Shown here piece after piece: positions 53,580 through 62,427 of a stretch of DNA of 64,000 bases. This DNA comes from JABJOR01 sp965603075 (GTDB taxonomy: Bacteria; Pseudomonadota; Alphaproteobacteria; Rhodospirillales; Casp-alpha2): assembly GCA_965603075.1 (NCBI GenBank), contig CBFDBO010000010.1, positions 33,078 through 97,077 on the forward strand. The letters run 5' to 3'. The translations under genes and the position numbers were made by a program. The notes under the pieces were generated by a model that was not told the origin of the DNA, searched no databases, and worked only from the letters and a program-made list of their open reading frames with translations. Position 1 is the stretch's first letter, and the number at the start of each line of letters is the position of its first letter.

Positions 53580-54962
53580 TTAAAGCGTGCTGACATAATC
53601 GCTTTGTGTCATGTCGATGGCTTGAGTCAGGATGTCAAACATCTCATCGACCTGTTGATCGTTGATGATCAATGGCGGGCAAAGACCAATAGAATCGTTG
53701 ATCATAGGACGCGCGATCAAGCCCAGTTCGCTCATTTTAGCGACGCACCACGGTGCTACTTTGCTGGCGGGGTCAAAGTTTACTTTGTCGGTTTTGTCTT
53801 TGACCAGCTCGATACCACCGATCAAGCCAATGCCCCGGGCTTCACCAACCAGCGGATGTTCACCCAGTTGTTTAATGCGCTCTTGGAACCGAACGGAGAC
53901 GGCTTTCACATGCGCGCCAATGTTTCTTTCGTCATAGATTTTTTGGGTTTCAACCGCAACGGCCGCTGGAACCGGGTGTCCACTATAGGTATAACCCGTA
54001 CCAAACAAACCATACTTCATGCTGCCTTGATTGATCACGTCTGAGATCTTCTTAGAGATCATCACCCCGCCAATTGGTAAATACGCAGAAGAGAGCGCTT
54101 TGGCCATGGTCATTAAATCAGGCTTAAGCCCAAAAGTTTCAGAGCCGAAGCGATCTCCTGTACGGAAGAAGCCACTGATGACTTCATCAACGATCAGCAG
54201 CATGTCATATTTGTCGAGAACCTTTTGGATGGCTTGGAAATAACCTTTTGGTGGCATAATAACGCCACCCGCGCCCAAAAATGGCTCGGCAATGAAAGCT
54301 GCACAGGTTTCAGGACCTTCTTCAATGATCTGCGCTTCCAGCGTATCGGCACACCGTTGGGCAAAGGCTTCTTCTGTCTCGCCCGGTTCAGCATGATGAT
54401 AGTGATGCGGGCACATGGTATGCAGGATATTCTTGATGGGAACATCAAACGCATTGTGAGCGTATTGCAGACCCGTCATGCTGGCTGCGGCGAGGGTAAT
54501 GCCGTGATAAGCACCCGTACGGGCAAAGATTTTTTTCTTTTCCGGACGGCCCATGACGTTGTTATAGTACCAAACGATTTTGACTTGGGTGTCGTTGGCT
54601 TCAGAGCCGGAATTGGTAAAGAATACTTTTGCCATATCTTCACATGGCGCATGCCTGACCAAATAATCAGCAAGCTCAATGGTGGGTTCGCACGATTTAC
54701 CGGCAAAGTTGTGGTAAAATGGCAGAATTTCCATTTGTTTGGTGGCGGCCTCAACAAGGCGTTTTTCACTAAACCCAAGGGATGCACACCAAAGACCAGC
54801 CAGACCTTCGATATATTTTTTACCGTCATCATCATAGACGTAGATACCTTCGCCTTTTGAGAAAATATGCGGGCCGTTGACTTCGTTGTCGGCACTGTTG
54901 GTATAGGGATGTAAGTGGTGTGCTGCGTCGCGTGCATGCGGTGAATTGGCTTGGAAGTTCAT
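53580..54962 (-). CDS. Class III omega-aminotransferase
   Basis: A 460-residue PLP enzyme, similar to diamine/omega-amino acid:pyruvate aminotransferases. The PLP Lys is in LMTMAKALSSAYLPIGGVMIS, the Asp in LLIVDEVISGFFRTGDRFG, and the phosphate-binding motif is FFTNSGSEANDTQVKIVWYY. The ATG has GAGGT seven bases upstream. It is distinct from the aminotransferase at 43948. Confidence 0.88.
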   Translation of the reverse strand: MNFQANSPHARDAAHHLHPYTNSADNEVNGPHIFSKGEGIYVYDDDGKKYIEGLAGLWCASLGFSEKRLVEAATKQMEILPFYHNFAGKSCEPTIELADYLVRHAPCEDMAKVFFTNSGSEANDTQVKIVWYYNNVMGRPEKKKIFARTGAYHGITLAAASMTGLQYAHNAFDVPIKNILHTMCPHHYHHAEPGETEEAFAQRCADTLEAQIIEEGPETCAAFIAEPFLGAGGVIMPPKGYFQAIQKVLDKYDMLLIVDEVISGFFRTGDRFGSETFGLKPDLMTMAKALSSAYLPIGGVMISKKISDVINQGSMKYGLFGTGYTYSGHPVPAAVAVETQKIYDERNIGAHVKAVSVRFQERIKQLGEHPLVGEARGIGLIGGIELVKDKTDKVNFDPASKVAPWCVAKMSELGLIARPMINDSIGLCPPLIINDQQVDEMFDILTQAIDMTQSDYVSTL

Positions 54963-55332
54963 GTGGTACCTCGTTTAAATTATTCTGTTAATAAAATTGT
55001 AGTAAAAAATATCTAACAGCATCGCTATCGTGAAACGGCCTATTTTTCAAGTAAATCAACAGTCAAATTTGTTTATTTATCAAAACTTTAGTCTGATTGT
55101 CGAAACACCCATAAAGTTGATTATACTATAGTAATTATTCACAAGCCAATTGGAATACCCCTAACTGATCAGATGGAAAATTAGCGATTATGGGGCGCTA
55201 TTTTAAATCAGAGCTTAAATGACAGTAAGGATATCCTTGCCCGCTACGCGACCATCCGCGCCGAATTTAAATCCATTGCCAAGGATGGATATGCTGTCTA
55301 CAAATTATGATGAACCCATTTGGAGAAGATAA
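54963..55332. other. Intergenic region with a possible gene remnant
   Basis: About 370 bases. The first 200 show nothing beyond A/T-rich sequence. From 55185 a start-less frame follows (see the next entry). Confidence 0.5.
55185..55310 (+). pseudogene. Possible 3' remnant of a coding gene
   Basis: A frame without ATG that ends in a protein-like run, DSKDILARYATIRAEF then KSIAKDGYAVYKL and stop. The base composition is richer in GC than the flanks, as expected for a leftover gene end. It could be the tail of a deleted gene next to the acquired CPBP gene. Low certainty. Confidence 0.3.
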
Positions 55333-56142
55333 ATGAAACTTATCATGAAGAATCCATTAGTCTCCTATTTTGTCATAGTGTTCACCATTATGTATGCGGC
55401 TGGATTAATAGGTATATTTCAACTTTTTAATGTTCCTGAAATAGCCTTGTGGATTATTGGTTCTTTTGCTCCAACAATTACGGCAGTGATTGTTTTATGG
55501 ATTACAGATGGAAAACCTGGAATTAAAAATTTATTTAGTAAATTTTTAATATGGAGAGTTAGTCTAAAGTGGTATTTTGCCGCAGCTTCGATTCTAATTC
55601 TTTCAATTGTTATCGCCATTTGTTACTTATATTTTAACGGTTTAACTGTCCCTGAAATTTCCATAGTAACATTTTTCATAATGTTGATTATGTCTGTAAT
55701 TCTCGGCCCGCTGAGCGAAGAAGCTGGTTGGAGTGGCTATGCTTTACCACGCTTGCAAGCAAAATTTAGCGCATTAATGTCTAGCCTCATCTTAGGTTTT
55801 TTATGGGCTATTTGGCATGCACCTCTTTGGTTTATGCCAGGTGCAGCCCAAAGCTCAATGCCGATCTGGATGTTTATTATTTCATTGATGGCCATACGCT
55901 TGATTATGGGTTGGGCCTATAACAATACGAATGGCAGTTTATTAATTGCTGTTTTGTTTCATCTGTTTTTTAATTTTGGAAACGGATATGCCGTTGAAGT
56001 GCTTGGATTACCAATTGATACTATTATGTATATGGCAGGATCAGCCTTAGTTATTTACGCTATATTGGTTGTAATTTTTACAGATTCTGAGAATCTTTCA
56101 CGCAGGAACGAAAAAATTCAGATACAAAATACTATTCTCTGA
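55333..56142 (+). CDS. CPBP-family intramembrane glutamic endopeptidase
   Basis: A 269-residue membrane protein with about seven or eight helices of the CPBP (CAAX protease/Abi) family. The catalytic motifs are EEAGWSGYALPRLQ (Glu-Glu-x3-Arg type, with the Arg shifted), FLWAIWHAPLWF and HLFFNFGNGY. Known members process prenylated proteins or give bacteriocin immunity; the role here is unknown. The gene is clearly AT-richer than its neighbours in both sequence and codon choice, and it stands alone, which suggests acquisition. Confidence 0.85.
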   Translation: MKLIMKNPLVSYFVIVFTIMYAAGLIGIFQLFNVPEIALWIIGSFAPTITAVIVLWITDGKPGIKNLFSKFLIWRVSLKWYFAAASILILSIVIAICYLYFNGLTVPEISIVTFFIMLIMSVILGPLSEEAGWSGYALPRLQAKFSALMSSLILGFLWAIWHAPLWFMPGAAQSSMPIWMFIISLMAIRLIMGWAYNNTNGSLLIAVLFHLFFNFGNGYAVEVLGLPIDTIMYMAGSALVIYAILVVIFTDSENLSRRNEKIQIQNTIL

Positions 56143-56268
56143 ATTAATTTTGCTCGGATGAATAAGGTGTCTATATATAAAAATATGTCCACTTTTTTGA
56201 TACTGGGCAACGCCCATTCTGAGTAATGCTTCGTTTATTACGGTGCAGAAAGAACGCATGTGCGATAA

Positions 56269-56727
56269 TTAATCATCAATAATTAAACGTGGCCCCGGTC
56301 CGTTGATCGCAACATGGTCTTCCTTATTAAACAAACTGCATTTTTTTAAGGATAGGCACCCGCAACCAATACACCCCGATAAATTATCACGCATGCGTTC
56401 CATTTGTGCGATGCGGTCGTTTAACAGTTTTTGCCATTTTTTAGACAGCCGTTCCCAATCCCGTTTGGTCGGTGTGCGTTGATTTGGTAATTCGTTAAGG
56501 GCGCCGGTAATTTCACTTAAGGTTAACCCCAGAGTTTGGGCGATGCGAATGATGGATATGCGCCGCAGCATTTCACGGTGATAAATCCGTTGGTTGCCTT
56601 GGGTTCGCACAGAGCTAATCAATCCCCGCTTTTCATAGTATCTGAGCGTTGTTGATCTAACACCACTGCGACGGGATGTTTCACCTATGCTTAGATGTTT
56701 GGCTTTTAGGGGGATTGGCTCTGTCAT
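56269..56727 (-). CDS. soxR: Redox-sensitive transcriptional activator SoxR
   Basis: MerR-family regulator of 152 residues with an N-terminal winged helix (LSIGETSRRSGVRSTTLRYYEKRGLI), a dimer helix, and the SoxR 2Fe-2S cluster C119-x2-C122-x-C124-x5-C130 in CIGCGCLSLKKC. Oxidation of the cluster by redox-cycling compounds switches it on. It is divergent from an MFS exporter, and a palindrome in a 19-bp promoter spacer lies between them. Confidence 0.95.
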   Translation of the reverse strand: MTEPIPLKAKHLSIGETSRRSGVRSTTLRYYEKRGLISSVRTQGNQRIYHREMLRRISIIRIAQTLGLTLSEITGALNELPNQRTPTKRDWERLSKKWQKLLNDRIAQMERMRDNLSGCIGCGCLSLKKCSLFNKEDHVAINGPGPRLIIDD

Positions 56728-56779
56728 TTATAAATAATCCTAATCCAAATTAATCCTATTAAATATAATTTATTGTAGC

Positions 56780-56810
56780 TTGACTTAAAGTTAACTTCAA
56801 CTTTTAGAGT
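56780..56810 (+). promoter_or_regulatory. SoxR-type promoter and operator of the MFS exporter
   Basis: TTGACT at 56780-56785 and TAGAGT at 56805-56810 are separated by 19 bases, the over-long spacing typical of MerR-family activation. Inside lies the palindrome AAGTTAACTT (56788-56797), identical to the core of the known SoxR box. Confidence 0.7.
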
Positions 56811-56853
56811 GATCTCGAGTTCGCACCAACCCACCCTAAAAGGAATATGATTA

Positions 56854-58248
56854 ATGACACAGAATGTTGAAACGGCAAACGGCTGGTTTGGAGTATTTAC
56901 AAACAAAACAGGAACCCGCCTGGGCATTTTGTGTTTTGGTGTATGGCTACACGCCGCCAACAGCTATCTTGCCGCGACGACCTTGCCCAACGCCGTACAG
57001 GAATACGGTGGGGGGGCATTGATCGGTTGGGCATTTACCCTTTATTTATTGGGCTCGATTTTAGCCGCTTCGGCAACTGGTATGATGACGCGGTCATTTG
57101 ACATTCGTAATTGCATGGCTGTAGCCGCCGGGATTTATTTATTGGGCTGTATTATTTGCGCCATCTCACCCGATATGATTATGATGTTGGCGGGACGTTT
57201 TGTGCAAGGCCTTGGCGGAGGGTTTCTGGTGGCCTTAAGTTTCGTCGGCCTCAACAGATGGTTCGATAAGAAAATACAACCCCGGGTCATGGCGGTGGTA
57301 TCAGCCGTATGGAGCCTTTCTGCATTTTGCGGGCCCATGGTTGGCGGCACGTTTGCCACGTATGGAAATTGGCGTTTCGCCTTTTGGGTTTTTGTGGCTC
57401 AGGCTTTGTTGTTTATAGTTTTGGTGATTTTATTCATGCCGGCGGATAATCAGGAAGCACCTAATTCCAAATCAAAAATACCTATTTTAAGGTTGTCATT
57501 AATTTTTATATCGATCCTATCCGTTGCCTTTGCCGGGGCCTCTATCGATTTAATTGTGTCACCCTTACTGTGTTTATTTGCCGTCATCCTTATGATGATA
57601 GTCTTTTGGATTGATGAAAAAATCCCGAATGACCGTATGTTCCCCAGCAAGCCATTTGCCTTATCTACCCCCGTTGGGGCGGGGCTATGGTTCACCTTAT
57701 TATCATCATTTTCTACGATGACCGTACTTGTTTATGGCCCCATTTTTTTGGTGCTCATTCATGACCTCACTCCTTTGGTCGCAGGGTATTTTGTAGCCCT
57801 GGTACCAATTGCTTGGGGGACGGCTGCTGTATTGGTTGTGCGAAATCCCGTACCGAATGATCGGTTTCTCATTCGTGCAGGATCGATCCTCGTCACCCTG
57901 AGCATTATTGGAACGGCGCTGTTTATAACCCAAGGTCCGTTATGGATGTTAGGTCTCAGCATCCTCATGGAAGGGGCGGGGTTTGGTATGATGTGGGCCT
58001 TTGTTGTACGAAAAATTATGGAAAGTGCGAGCGACAATGAACAAGATATTACATCTTCTGCCATCCCGTCATTAAAGAATATCGGATTTGCCTTTGGTGC
58101 TGCGACAACGGGGATTGCCGCAAACGCGATTGGTTTTACGGATGAAATGACCGTTCAAATTGCAATGAATACAGCCCCTTGGATTTTTGTGGCATTCTTA
58201 CCCTTTGCCCTTTTTGCCAATATAGCGGCGTGGCGTTTAACTAGGTGA
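56854..58248 (+). CDS. MFS multidrug-type exporter
   Basis: A 464-residue transporter with roughly 14 predicted membrane helices (QacA/EmrB type). MFS signatures include GRFVQGLGGGFLVALSFVGLNRWF and SAVWSLSAFCGPMVGGTFATYGNWRFAFWVFVAQALLF, the proton-antiporter motif C region. It starts at an ATG behind AAAAGGA. Control by SoxR from the divergent gene is likely, so it probably exports redox-active compounds or their products. Confidence 0.88.
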   Translation: MTQNVETANGWFGVFTNKTGTRLGILCFGVWLHAANSYLAATTLPNAVQEYGGGALIGWAFTLYLLGSILAASATGMMTRSFDIRNCMAVAAGIYLLGCIICAISPDMIMMLAGRFVQGLGGGFLVALSFVGLNRWFDKKIQPRVMAVVSAVWSLSAFCGPMVGGTFATYGNWRFAFWVFVAQALLFIVLVILFMPADNQEAPNSKSKIPILRLSLIFISILSVAFAGASIDLIVSPLLCLFAVILMMIVFWIDEKIPNDRMFPSKPFALSTPVGAGLWFTLLSSFSTMTVLVYGPIFLVLIHDLTPLVAGYFVALVPIAWGTAAVLVVRNPVPNDRFLIRAGSILVTLSIIGTALFITQGPLWMLGLSILMEGAGFGMMWAFVVRKIMESASDNEQDITSSAIPSLKNIGFAFGAATTGIAANAIGFTDEMTVQIAMNTAPWIFVAFLPFALFANIAAWRLTR

Positions 58249-59022
58249 TTTGAGACTATTATTTAAGAACGCAATAAGCTTTCCCCAAGCATCTTCGCTG
58301 GCGGTTTCATTATAGCGCTCTGGGGTGGGGAAGTTTTGAAAGGCGTGTCCTGCACCATCGTATCGGTGGAATGTGTGAGGCACATTGGCAGCACTCAACG
58401 CGGCACTATAATCATCCACATCTTCAGGCGAGGGGTTTCCATCGTCATTGCCAAAAAACCCCATCACCGGACAGGTAATATTTGGGGCCAGATCAATAAC
58501 CGCCGGTACCGCTGGATCTGGGCCCAGCGGTAATTTAACCCGCCCGCCATAAAAAATCGCGCAGGCCTTAAACTCCGCGATGATACAAGCGCCCAACCAC
58601 GCCACGCGACCACCCCAGCAATGGCCTAAGATTCCAATGCGGGTTTCATCCACATCTTCACAACCCGCCAAAAATTTGTACGTGGCTTGCAGATCAAGAC
58701 TGGTCCAATCATCGCGAAAGGCATCCCGCTTGGATTCCATGGAATCTTCTTTTGGCCACCAATGAAAGATAAAGGGAACGGCCACTTTATATCCATTTCG
58801 GGCAAGGCGTTCTGCGGTCTTTAAGGTGAATTCATCATTCTCAATGCCGGTATGACCAACCGGTAAATGATGGGCCAGAATTAATCCCGGATGGGGTCTG
58901 TCACCACTTGGGGAGAAGAGAAAGATTTCCATCTCACTGTCGTTATTAGTACCGTTATTAGTACCGTTATTATTGCCGTTCACAGAGACGGTTTCTATGG
59001 TTCGCAAGATAATATCATTCAT
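58237..59022 (-). CDS. Dienelactone hydrolase family protein
   Basis: A 261-residue alpha/beta hydrolase. The nucleophile Cys is in LGHCWGGRVAWLG, the Asp in FGNDDGNPSPEDVD and the His in RYDGAGHAFQNFP, matching the Cys-Asp-His triad of dienelactone hydrolases. The N-terminus has an Asn-Gly-Thr-Asn repeat made by 12-bp units. The 3' end overlaps the MFS gene end by 12 bases. It lies 6 bases after the GFA gene on the same strand, so the two are probably cotranscribed. Confidence 0.85.
   Translation of the reverse strand: MNDIILRTIETVSVNGNNNGTNNGTNNDSEMEIFLFSPSGDRPHPGLILAHHLPVGHTGIENDEFTLKTAERLARNGYKVAVPFIFHWWPKEDSMESKRDAFRDDWTSLDLQATYKFLAGCEDVDETRIGILGHCWGGRVAWLGACIIAEFKACAIFYGGRVKLPLGPDPAVPAVIDLAPNITCPVMGFFGNDDGNPSPEDVDDYSAALSAANVPHTFHRYDGAGHAFQNFPTPERYNETASEDAWGKLIAFLNNSLKSPS
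58941..58976. repeat. 12-bp tandem repeat in a hydrolase N-terminus
   Basis: Two perfect copies of CGTTATTAGTAC and a third close copy, encoding Gly-Thr-Asn-Asn type repeats. Confidence 0.85.
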
Positions 59023-59028
59023 AACGGT

Positions 59029-59433
59029 TTATTGCTCGGCCACTTGTTTGATATCGCTTAAATCCTGCACCCATTTTTGGGCGTCATTCGTCCAGTATTG
59101 CGCCTTTGGCGTTAGCGCGTCTCGTTGATTGACGGTGCCTAATCTCAGACCAAATTTCCGAGCTGTATCACCCACCGATGTTGCATAAATATGGCTGCCG
59201 CATTCGGGGCAGAAGCATTGTTCGCGTTTATTGCCACTTTGTGCCGTTTTGATATAGGTTTTAAGGGCGCCGCTGGTTAGGGTGAAATCAACCTCATTTG
59301 TAAAGGCGACCGTTCTGTACGCCGAGCCGGAAAGTCGTTGGCAATCTGTGCAATGACAAATGATGACATTGTCGGGATTGATTTCGGTTTCATAGGTAAT
59401 GTGTCCACAATGACAGCCGCCGGTTATATGCAT
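59029..59433 (-). CDS. GFA-family (glutathione-dependent formaldehyde-activating-like) protein
   Basis: A 134-residue zinc protein of the GFA fold: GGCHCGHITYE, CHCTDCQRLSGSAYRT and CFCPECGSHIYA supply the zinc cysteines. The family's biochemical role is mostly unproven beyond a few formaldehyde-linked members. The ATG at 59433 has GGGAG eight bases upstream, which decides it over a start ten codons earlier. Confidence 0.9.
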   Translation of the reverse strand: MHITGGCHCGHITYETEINPDNVIICHCTDCQRLSGSAYRTVAFTNEVDFTLTSGALKTYIKTAQSGNKREQCFCPECGSHIYATSVGDTARKFGLRLGTVNQRDALTPKAQYWTNDAQKWVQDLSDIKQVAEQ

Positions 59434-59558
59434 GGTTTTTCTCCCTGAAAAATTATTGAGCATTATGCATAATACTCAAACTCTTTTCTGGCAACCGCCA
59501 TTGGTTGAGAGTAGTAATAGAACCAACAATCATTTCAGGGTATTTAAGGAAGATTATT

Positions 59559-61058
59559 GTGACATATTTAGACGTTCTAAAAAACTGTGACCTCTCAGAA
59601 GCTGAAACAACGGGCGGTAGCCTTAGCGTTTGCACTCCCATCGATGGTTCAGAAATTGCCCAATTAAAAGTTCATTCACCCAGCGACGTTAGCGATATGA
59701 TCGCCCGTGGCAAAACGGCGTTTGATCAATGGCGCAACGTTCCCGCTCCCCGCCGGGGGGAATTAGTTCGTTTGTTTGGGGATGAATTACGCATCGCTAA
59801 AGAAGACCTCGGACGATTGGTCGCTCTTGAATGTGGCAAAATTTATCAAGAAGGCCTCGGCGAAGTTCAGGAAATGATTGATATCTGTGATTTCGCGGTT
59901 GGGCTGTCACGCCAATTGTATGGAAAGACCATGCCATCTGAACGTCCCGGTCACCATATGCGCGAAAGCTGGCACCCTATGGGGGTTTGCGGCATTATCA
60001 CCGCCTTTAATTTCCCGGTTGCCCCGTGGTGCTGGAATACCGCACTGGCCTTGGTTTGTGGCGATCCAGTATTATGGAAACCTTCCGAAATCACCCCGCT
60101 GACCGCCCTTGCCTGTCAAAAGATTTTCGATAAAGCCTGTGCCAAATTCGGTGACGCGCCAGATCATCTTTCCCAAGTTATCGTTGGTGGTCCGGACACC
60201 GGCGAAGTGATGACCGCCAGTCGAGACGTAGCAATTGTATCGGCCACCGGGTCAACCGTCATGGGGACCAAAGTGGGCACCAAAGTAGCCGAACGTTTTG
60301 GACGGTGTATTTTGGAATTGGGCGGCAACAACGCGATGATCGTGGCGCCATCGGCTGATATGGAAATGGCGGTTCGGGCCATTGTATTTTCCGCCGTTGG
60401 AACCTGTGGTCAACGGTGTACAAGTCTACGCCGGGTTATTGCGCACGAGAGTATTTATGACCAACTGGTGGCTAAACTAAAACCCGCCTATAGCAATATT
60501 CCCATTGGTGATCCGCTGATTGAAAGTTCATTGGTCGGACCTTTGATTAATCAGCGTTCTTTTGATGCTATGCAAGATGCTTTGAGCATTGCACGCGAGG
60601 GTGGCGGAGTCGTTCATGGGGGCGAGCGGGCGCTTCAAACTGAGTACCCACAAGGCTTCTATGTCAATCCGGCGATTGTTGAAATGCCGGGCCAGTTGGA
60701 AATTGTTTCACGTGAAACATTTGCACCTATTTTATATGTACTTAAATATAAAACACTTGATCAAGCTGTAGAATTACAAAATGGCGTTCCACAAGGACTT
60801 TCATCCTGTATTTTTTCCACCGATGTACGCGAAACTGAAAAGTTTTTATCCGATGTCGGTTCTGATTGTGGTATCGCCAATGTGAATATTGGTCCCTCGG
60901 GCGCAGAGATCGGCGGGGCCTTTGGGGGCGAAAAAGATACCGGTGGTGGGCGCGAAAGTGGCTCGGATGCTTGGAAAGGGTATATGCGCCGTCAAACCAA
61001 CACCATTAATTACTCCACCGAATTACCCCTCGCGCAAGGTATTAAGTTTGATGTGTAA
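59559..61058 (+). CDS. amaB: Aldehyde dehydrogenase, ALDH7/AmaB type (L-aminoadipate semialdehyde dehydrogenase)
   Basis: A 499-residue NAD-dependent dehydrogenase. The general base is in ILELGGNNAMIV and the catalytic Cys in GTCGQRCTSLRR, typical of ALDH7 (antiquitin). The family oxidises aminoadipate semialdehyde/piperideine-6-carboxylate in lysine and pipecolate breakdown. AAGGAAG at 59546-59552 fixes the GTG start at 59559. It is followed by an FAD oxidoreductase in the amaB-amaA arrangement known from Pseudomonas. Confidence 0.88.
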   Translation: MTYLDVLKNCDLSEAETTGGSLSVCTPIDGSEIAQLKVHSPSDVSDMIARGKTAFDQWRNVPAPRRGELVRLFGDELRIAKEDLGRLVALECGKIYQEGLGEVQEMIDICDFAVGLSRQLYGKTMPSERPGHHMRESWHPMGVCGIITAFNFPVAPWCWNTALALVCGDPVLWKPSEITPLTALACQKIFDKACAKFGDAPDHLSQVIVGGPDTGEVMTASRDVAIVSATGSTVMGTKVGTKVAERFGRCILELGGNNAMIVAPSADMEMAVRAIVFSAVGTCGQRCTSLRRVIAHESIYDQLVAKLKPAYSNIPIGDPLIESSLVGPLINQRSFDAMQDALSIAREGGGVVHGGERALQTEYPQGFYVNPAIVEMPGQLEIVSRETFAPILYVLKYKTLDQAVELQNGVPQGLSSCIFSTDVRETEKFLSDVGSDCGIANVNIGPSGAEIGGAFGGEKDTGGGRESGSDAWKGYMRRQTNTINYSTELPLAQGIKFDV

Positions 61059-61071
61059 TTAAATTGCTGCC

Positions 61072-62373
61072 ATGCCACACGCAACGGACACCACCGGATT
61101 ATGGGGGGCGAGCGCTCTTAATCAACCGGACACATTCCGACTTGAAGGGGGCGCCCGTTGTGATGTGGTAATTATTGGGGGCGGGTTCACAGGGTTAAGT
61201 GCCGCCCTTGCTTTGGCAGAACGCGGGGCAAGCGTTGTCCTCTGTGAGGCTCAAAGCACAGGCTACGGTGGTTCAGGCCGCAATGTGGGGTTGGTCAATG
61301 CGGGTATGTGGATGCCTTATGATGATATTAAAAAATCACTAGGACAGCGCGCTGGATCAAAACTCATTCATACTTTGGAGACCGCTCCGGCCTCTGTTTT
61401 TAGGATGATTGAAAAACATAATATTGAGTGCGAGAGTACACAAAACGGCACGCTCAATTGCGCCCATTCTAAAAAATCCTTAGATGGTTTAACACAGCGC
61501 ATGGCGTACCGTCAGAGCCTTGGGTCTAATGTTAGGATGCTGGATGCGGACGAGACATCCAAGCGCACAGGAACCAAAATATATTCCGGTGCTATGTTCG
61601 ACTTCAATGCGGGCACCATTCAACCGCTTGGTTATGCTTACGGCCTCACGCGCGCCGCACAGAATGCGGGGGCATCGATCTATACAGACACCCCCATCAA
61701 CAGCCTTAAGCAAATCGGCAATGATTTCCAGTTGAGCACGCCCCATGGCAACGTTACGGCAAAAAAGGTTTTAATCGCGGTTGGGGCTTATGGTAAACAT
61801 CATAAAAACTCATCGCCTCCGGTTTCTGGTGGCGATAATACCGCGCTTAATTTTTTCCAGTGCGCCACCAACCCCTTAAGCGAGGCGCAAGCCGCGACCA
61901 TCTTGCCCGGCGGTGAAGGTGTTTGGGATACCGATCCGGTGATGACATCTTTCAGAATGGATCAAGCACGGCGACTGATTATCGGCAGCGTCGGTCGGTT
62001 GGATATCATGGGCGGGATGAATACCTATTGGGCCACACGCCGGATCAGAAAGCTATTTCCCCATTTACCCCAACAGATTTCCTCAAATAACTGGTCTCAT
62101 CAATGGTTTGGTCGTATTGGCATGACCAGTGACAATTTACCCAAAATCACCCAACCGATGGACGGGGTCATTTCTATCTATGGTTTCAATGGACGGGGAA
62201 TCGGTCCCGGCACTATTTTCGGCACCGAAATTGCTGATTACTTTACAAATGGCAATGAAGAGATTTTAAGTCTGCCCATTAGTGAACAGCATAACGAAAA
62301 GTTTACCGTGCTGCGTGGCATAGCCATTGAAACTGCCGTTCGTATTTATCATACTCTGCAAGTAGCAATTTAG
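61072..62373 (+). CDS. amaA: FAD-dependent oxidoreductase, probable L-pipecolate oxidase
   Basis: A 433-residue DAO-family flavoprotein with CDVVIIGGGFTGLSAALALAERGASVVLCEA and GSGRNVGLVNAGMWMPYDDI. The C-terminal FYG-type motif is ISIYGFNGRGIGPGTIFG. Its place 13 bases behind amaB suggests that it oxidises L-pipecolate to piperideine-6-carboxylate, the AmaB substrate. The family also contains other amine oxidases, so the substrate is inferred. It is a paralogue of the gene at 42625. Confidence 0.75.
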   Translation: MPHATDTTGLWGASALNQPDTFRLEGGARCDVVIIGGGFTGLSAALALAERGASVVLCEAQSTGYGGSGRNVGLVNAGMWMPYDDIKKSLGQRAGSKLIHTLETAPASVFRMIEKHNIECESTQNGTLNCAHSKKSLDGLTQRMAYRQSLGSNVRMLDADETSKRTGTKIYSGAMFDFNAGTIQPLGYAYGLTRAAQNAGASIYTDTPINSLKQIGNDFQLSTPHGNVTAKKVLIAVGAYGKHHKNSSPPVSGGDNTALNFFQCATNPLSEAQAATILPGGEGVWDTDPVMTSFRMDQARRLIIGSVGRLDIMGGMNTYWATRRIRKLFPHLPQQISSNNWSHQWFGRIGMTSDNLPKITQPMDGVISIYGFNGRGIGPGTIFGTEIADYFTNGNEEILSLPISEQHNEKFTVLRGIAIETAVRIYHTLQVAI

Positions 62374-62427
62374 ACTGAGCTCTTATTCATTAGGTTATTC
62401 ATTAAGATATTTTTTAAGGAATTCATC

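Noticed and set aside
56160..56268. Hairpin TGGGC-aac-GCCCA downstream of the CPBP gene
   Set aside because: Short stem, 3-base loop and no T-run; it does not qualify as an intrinsic terminator.
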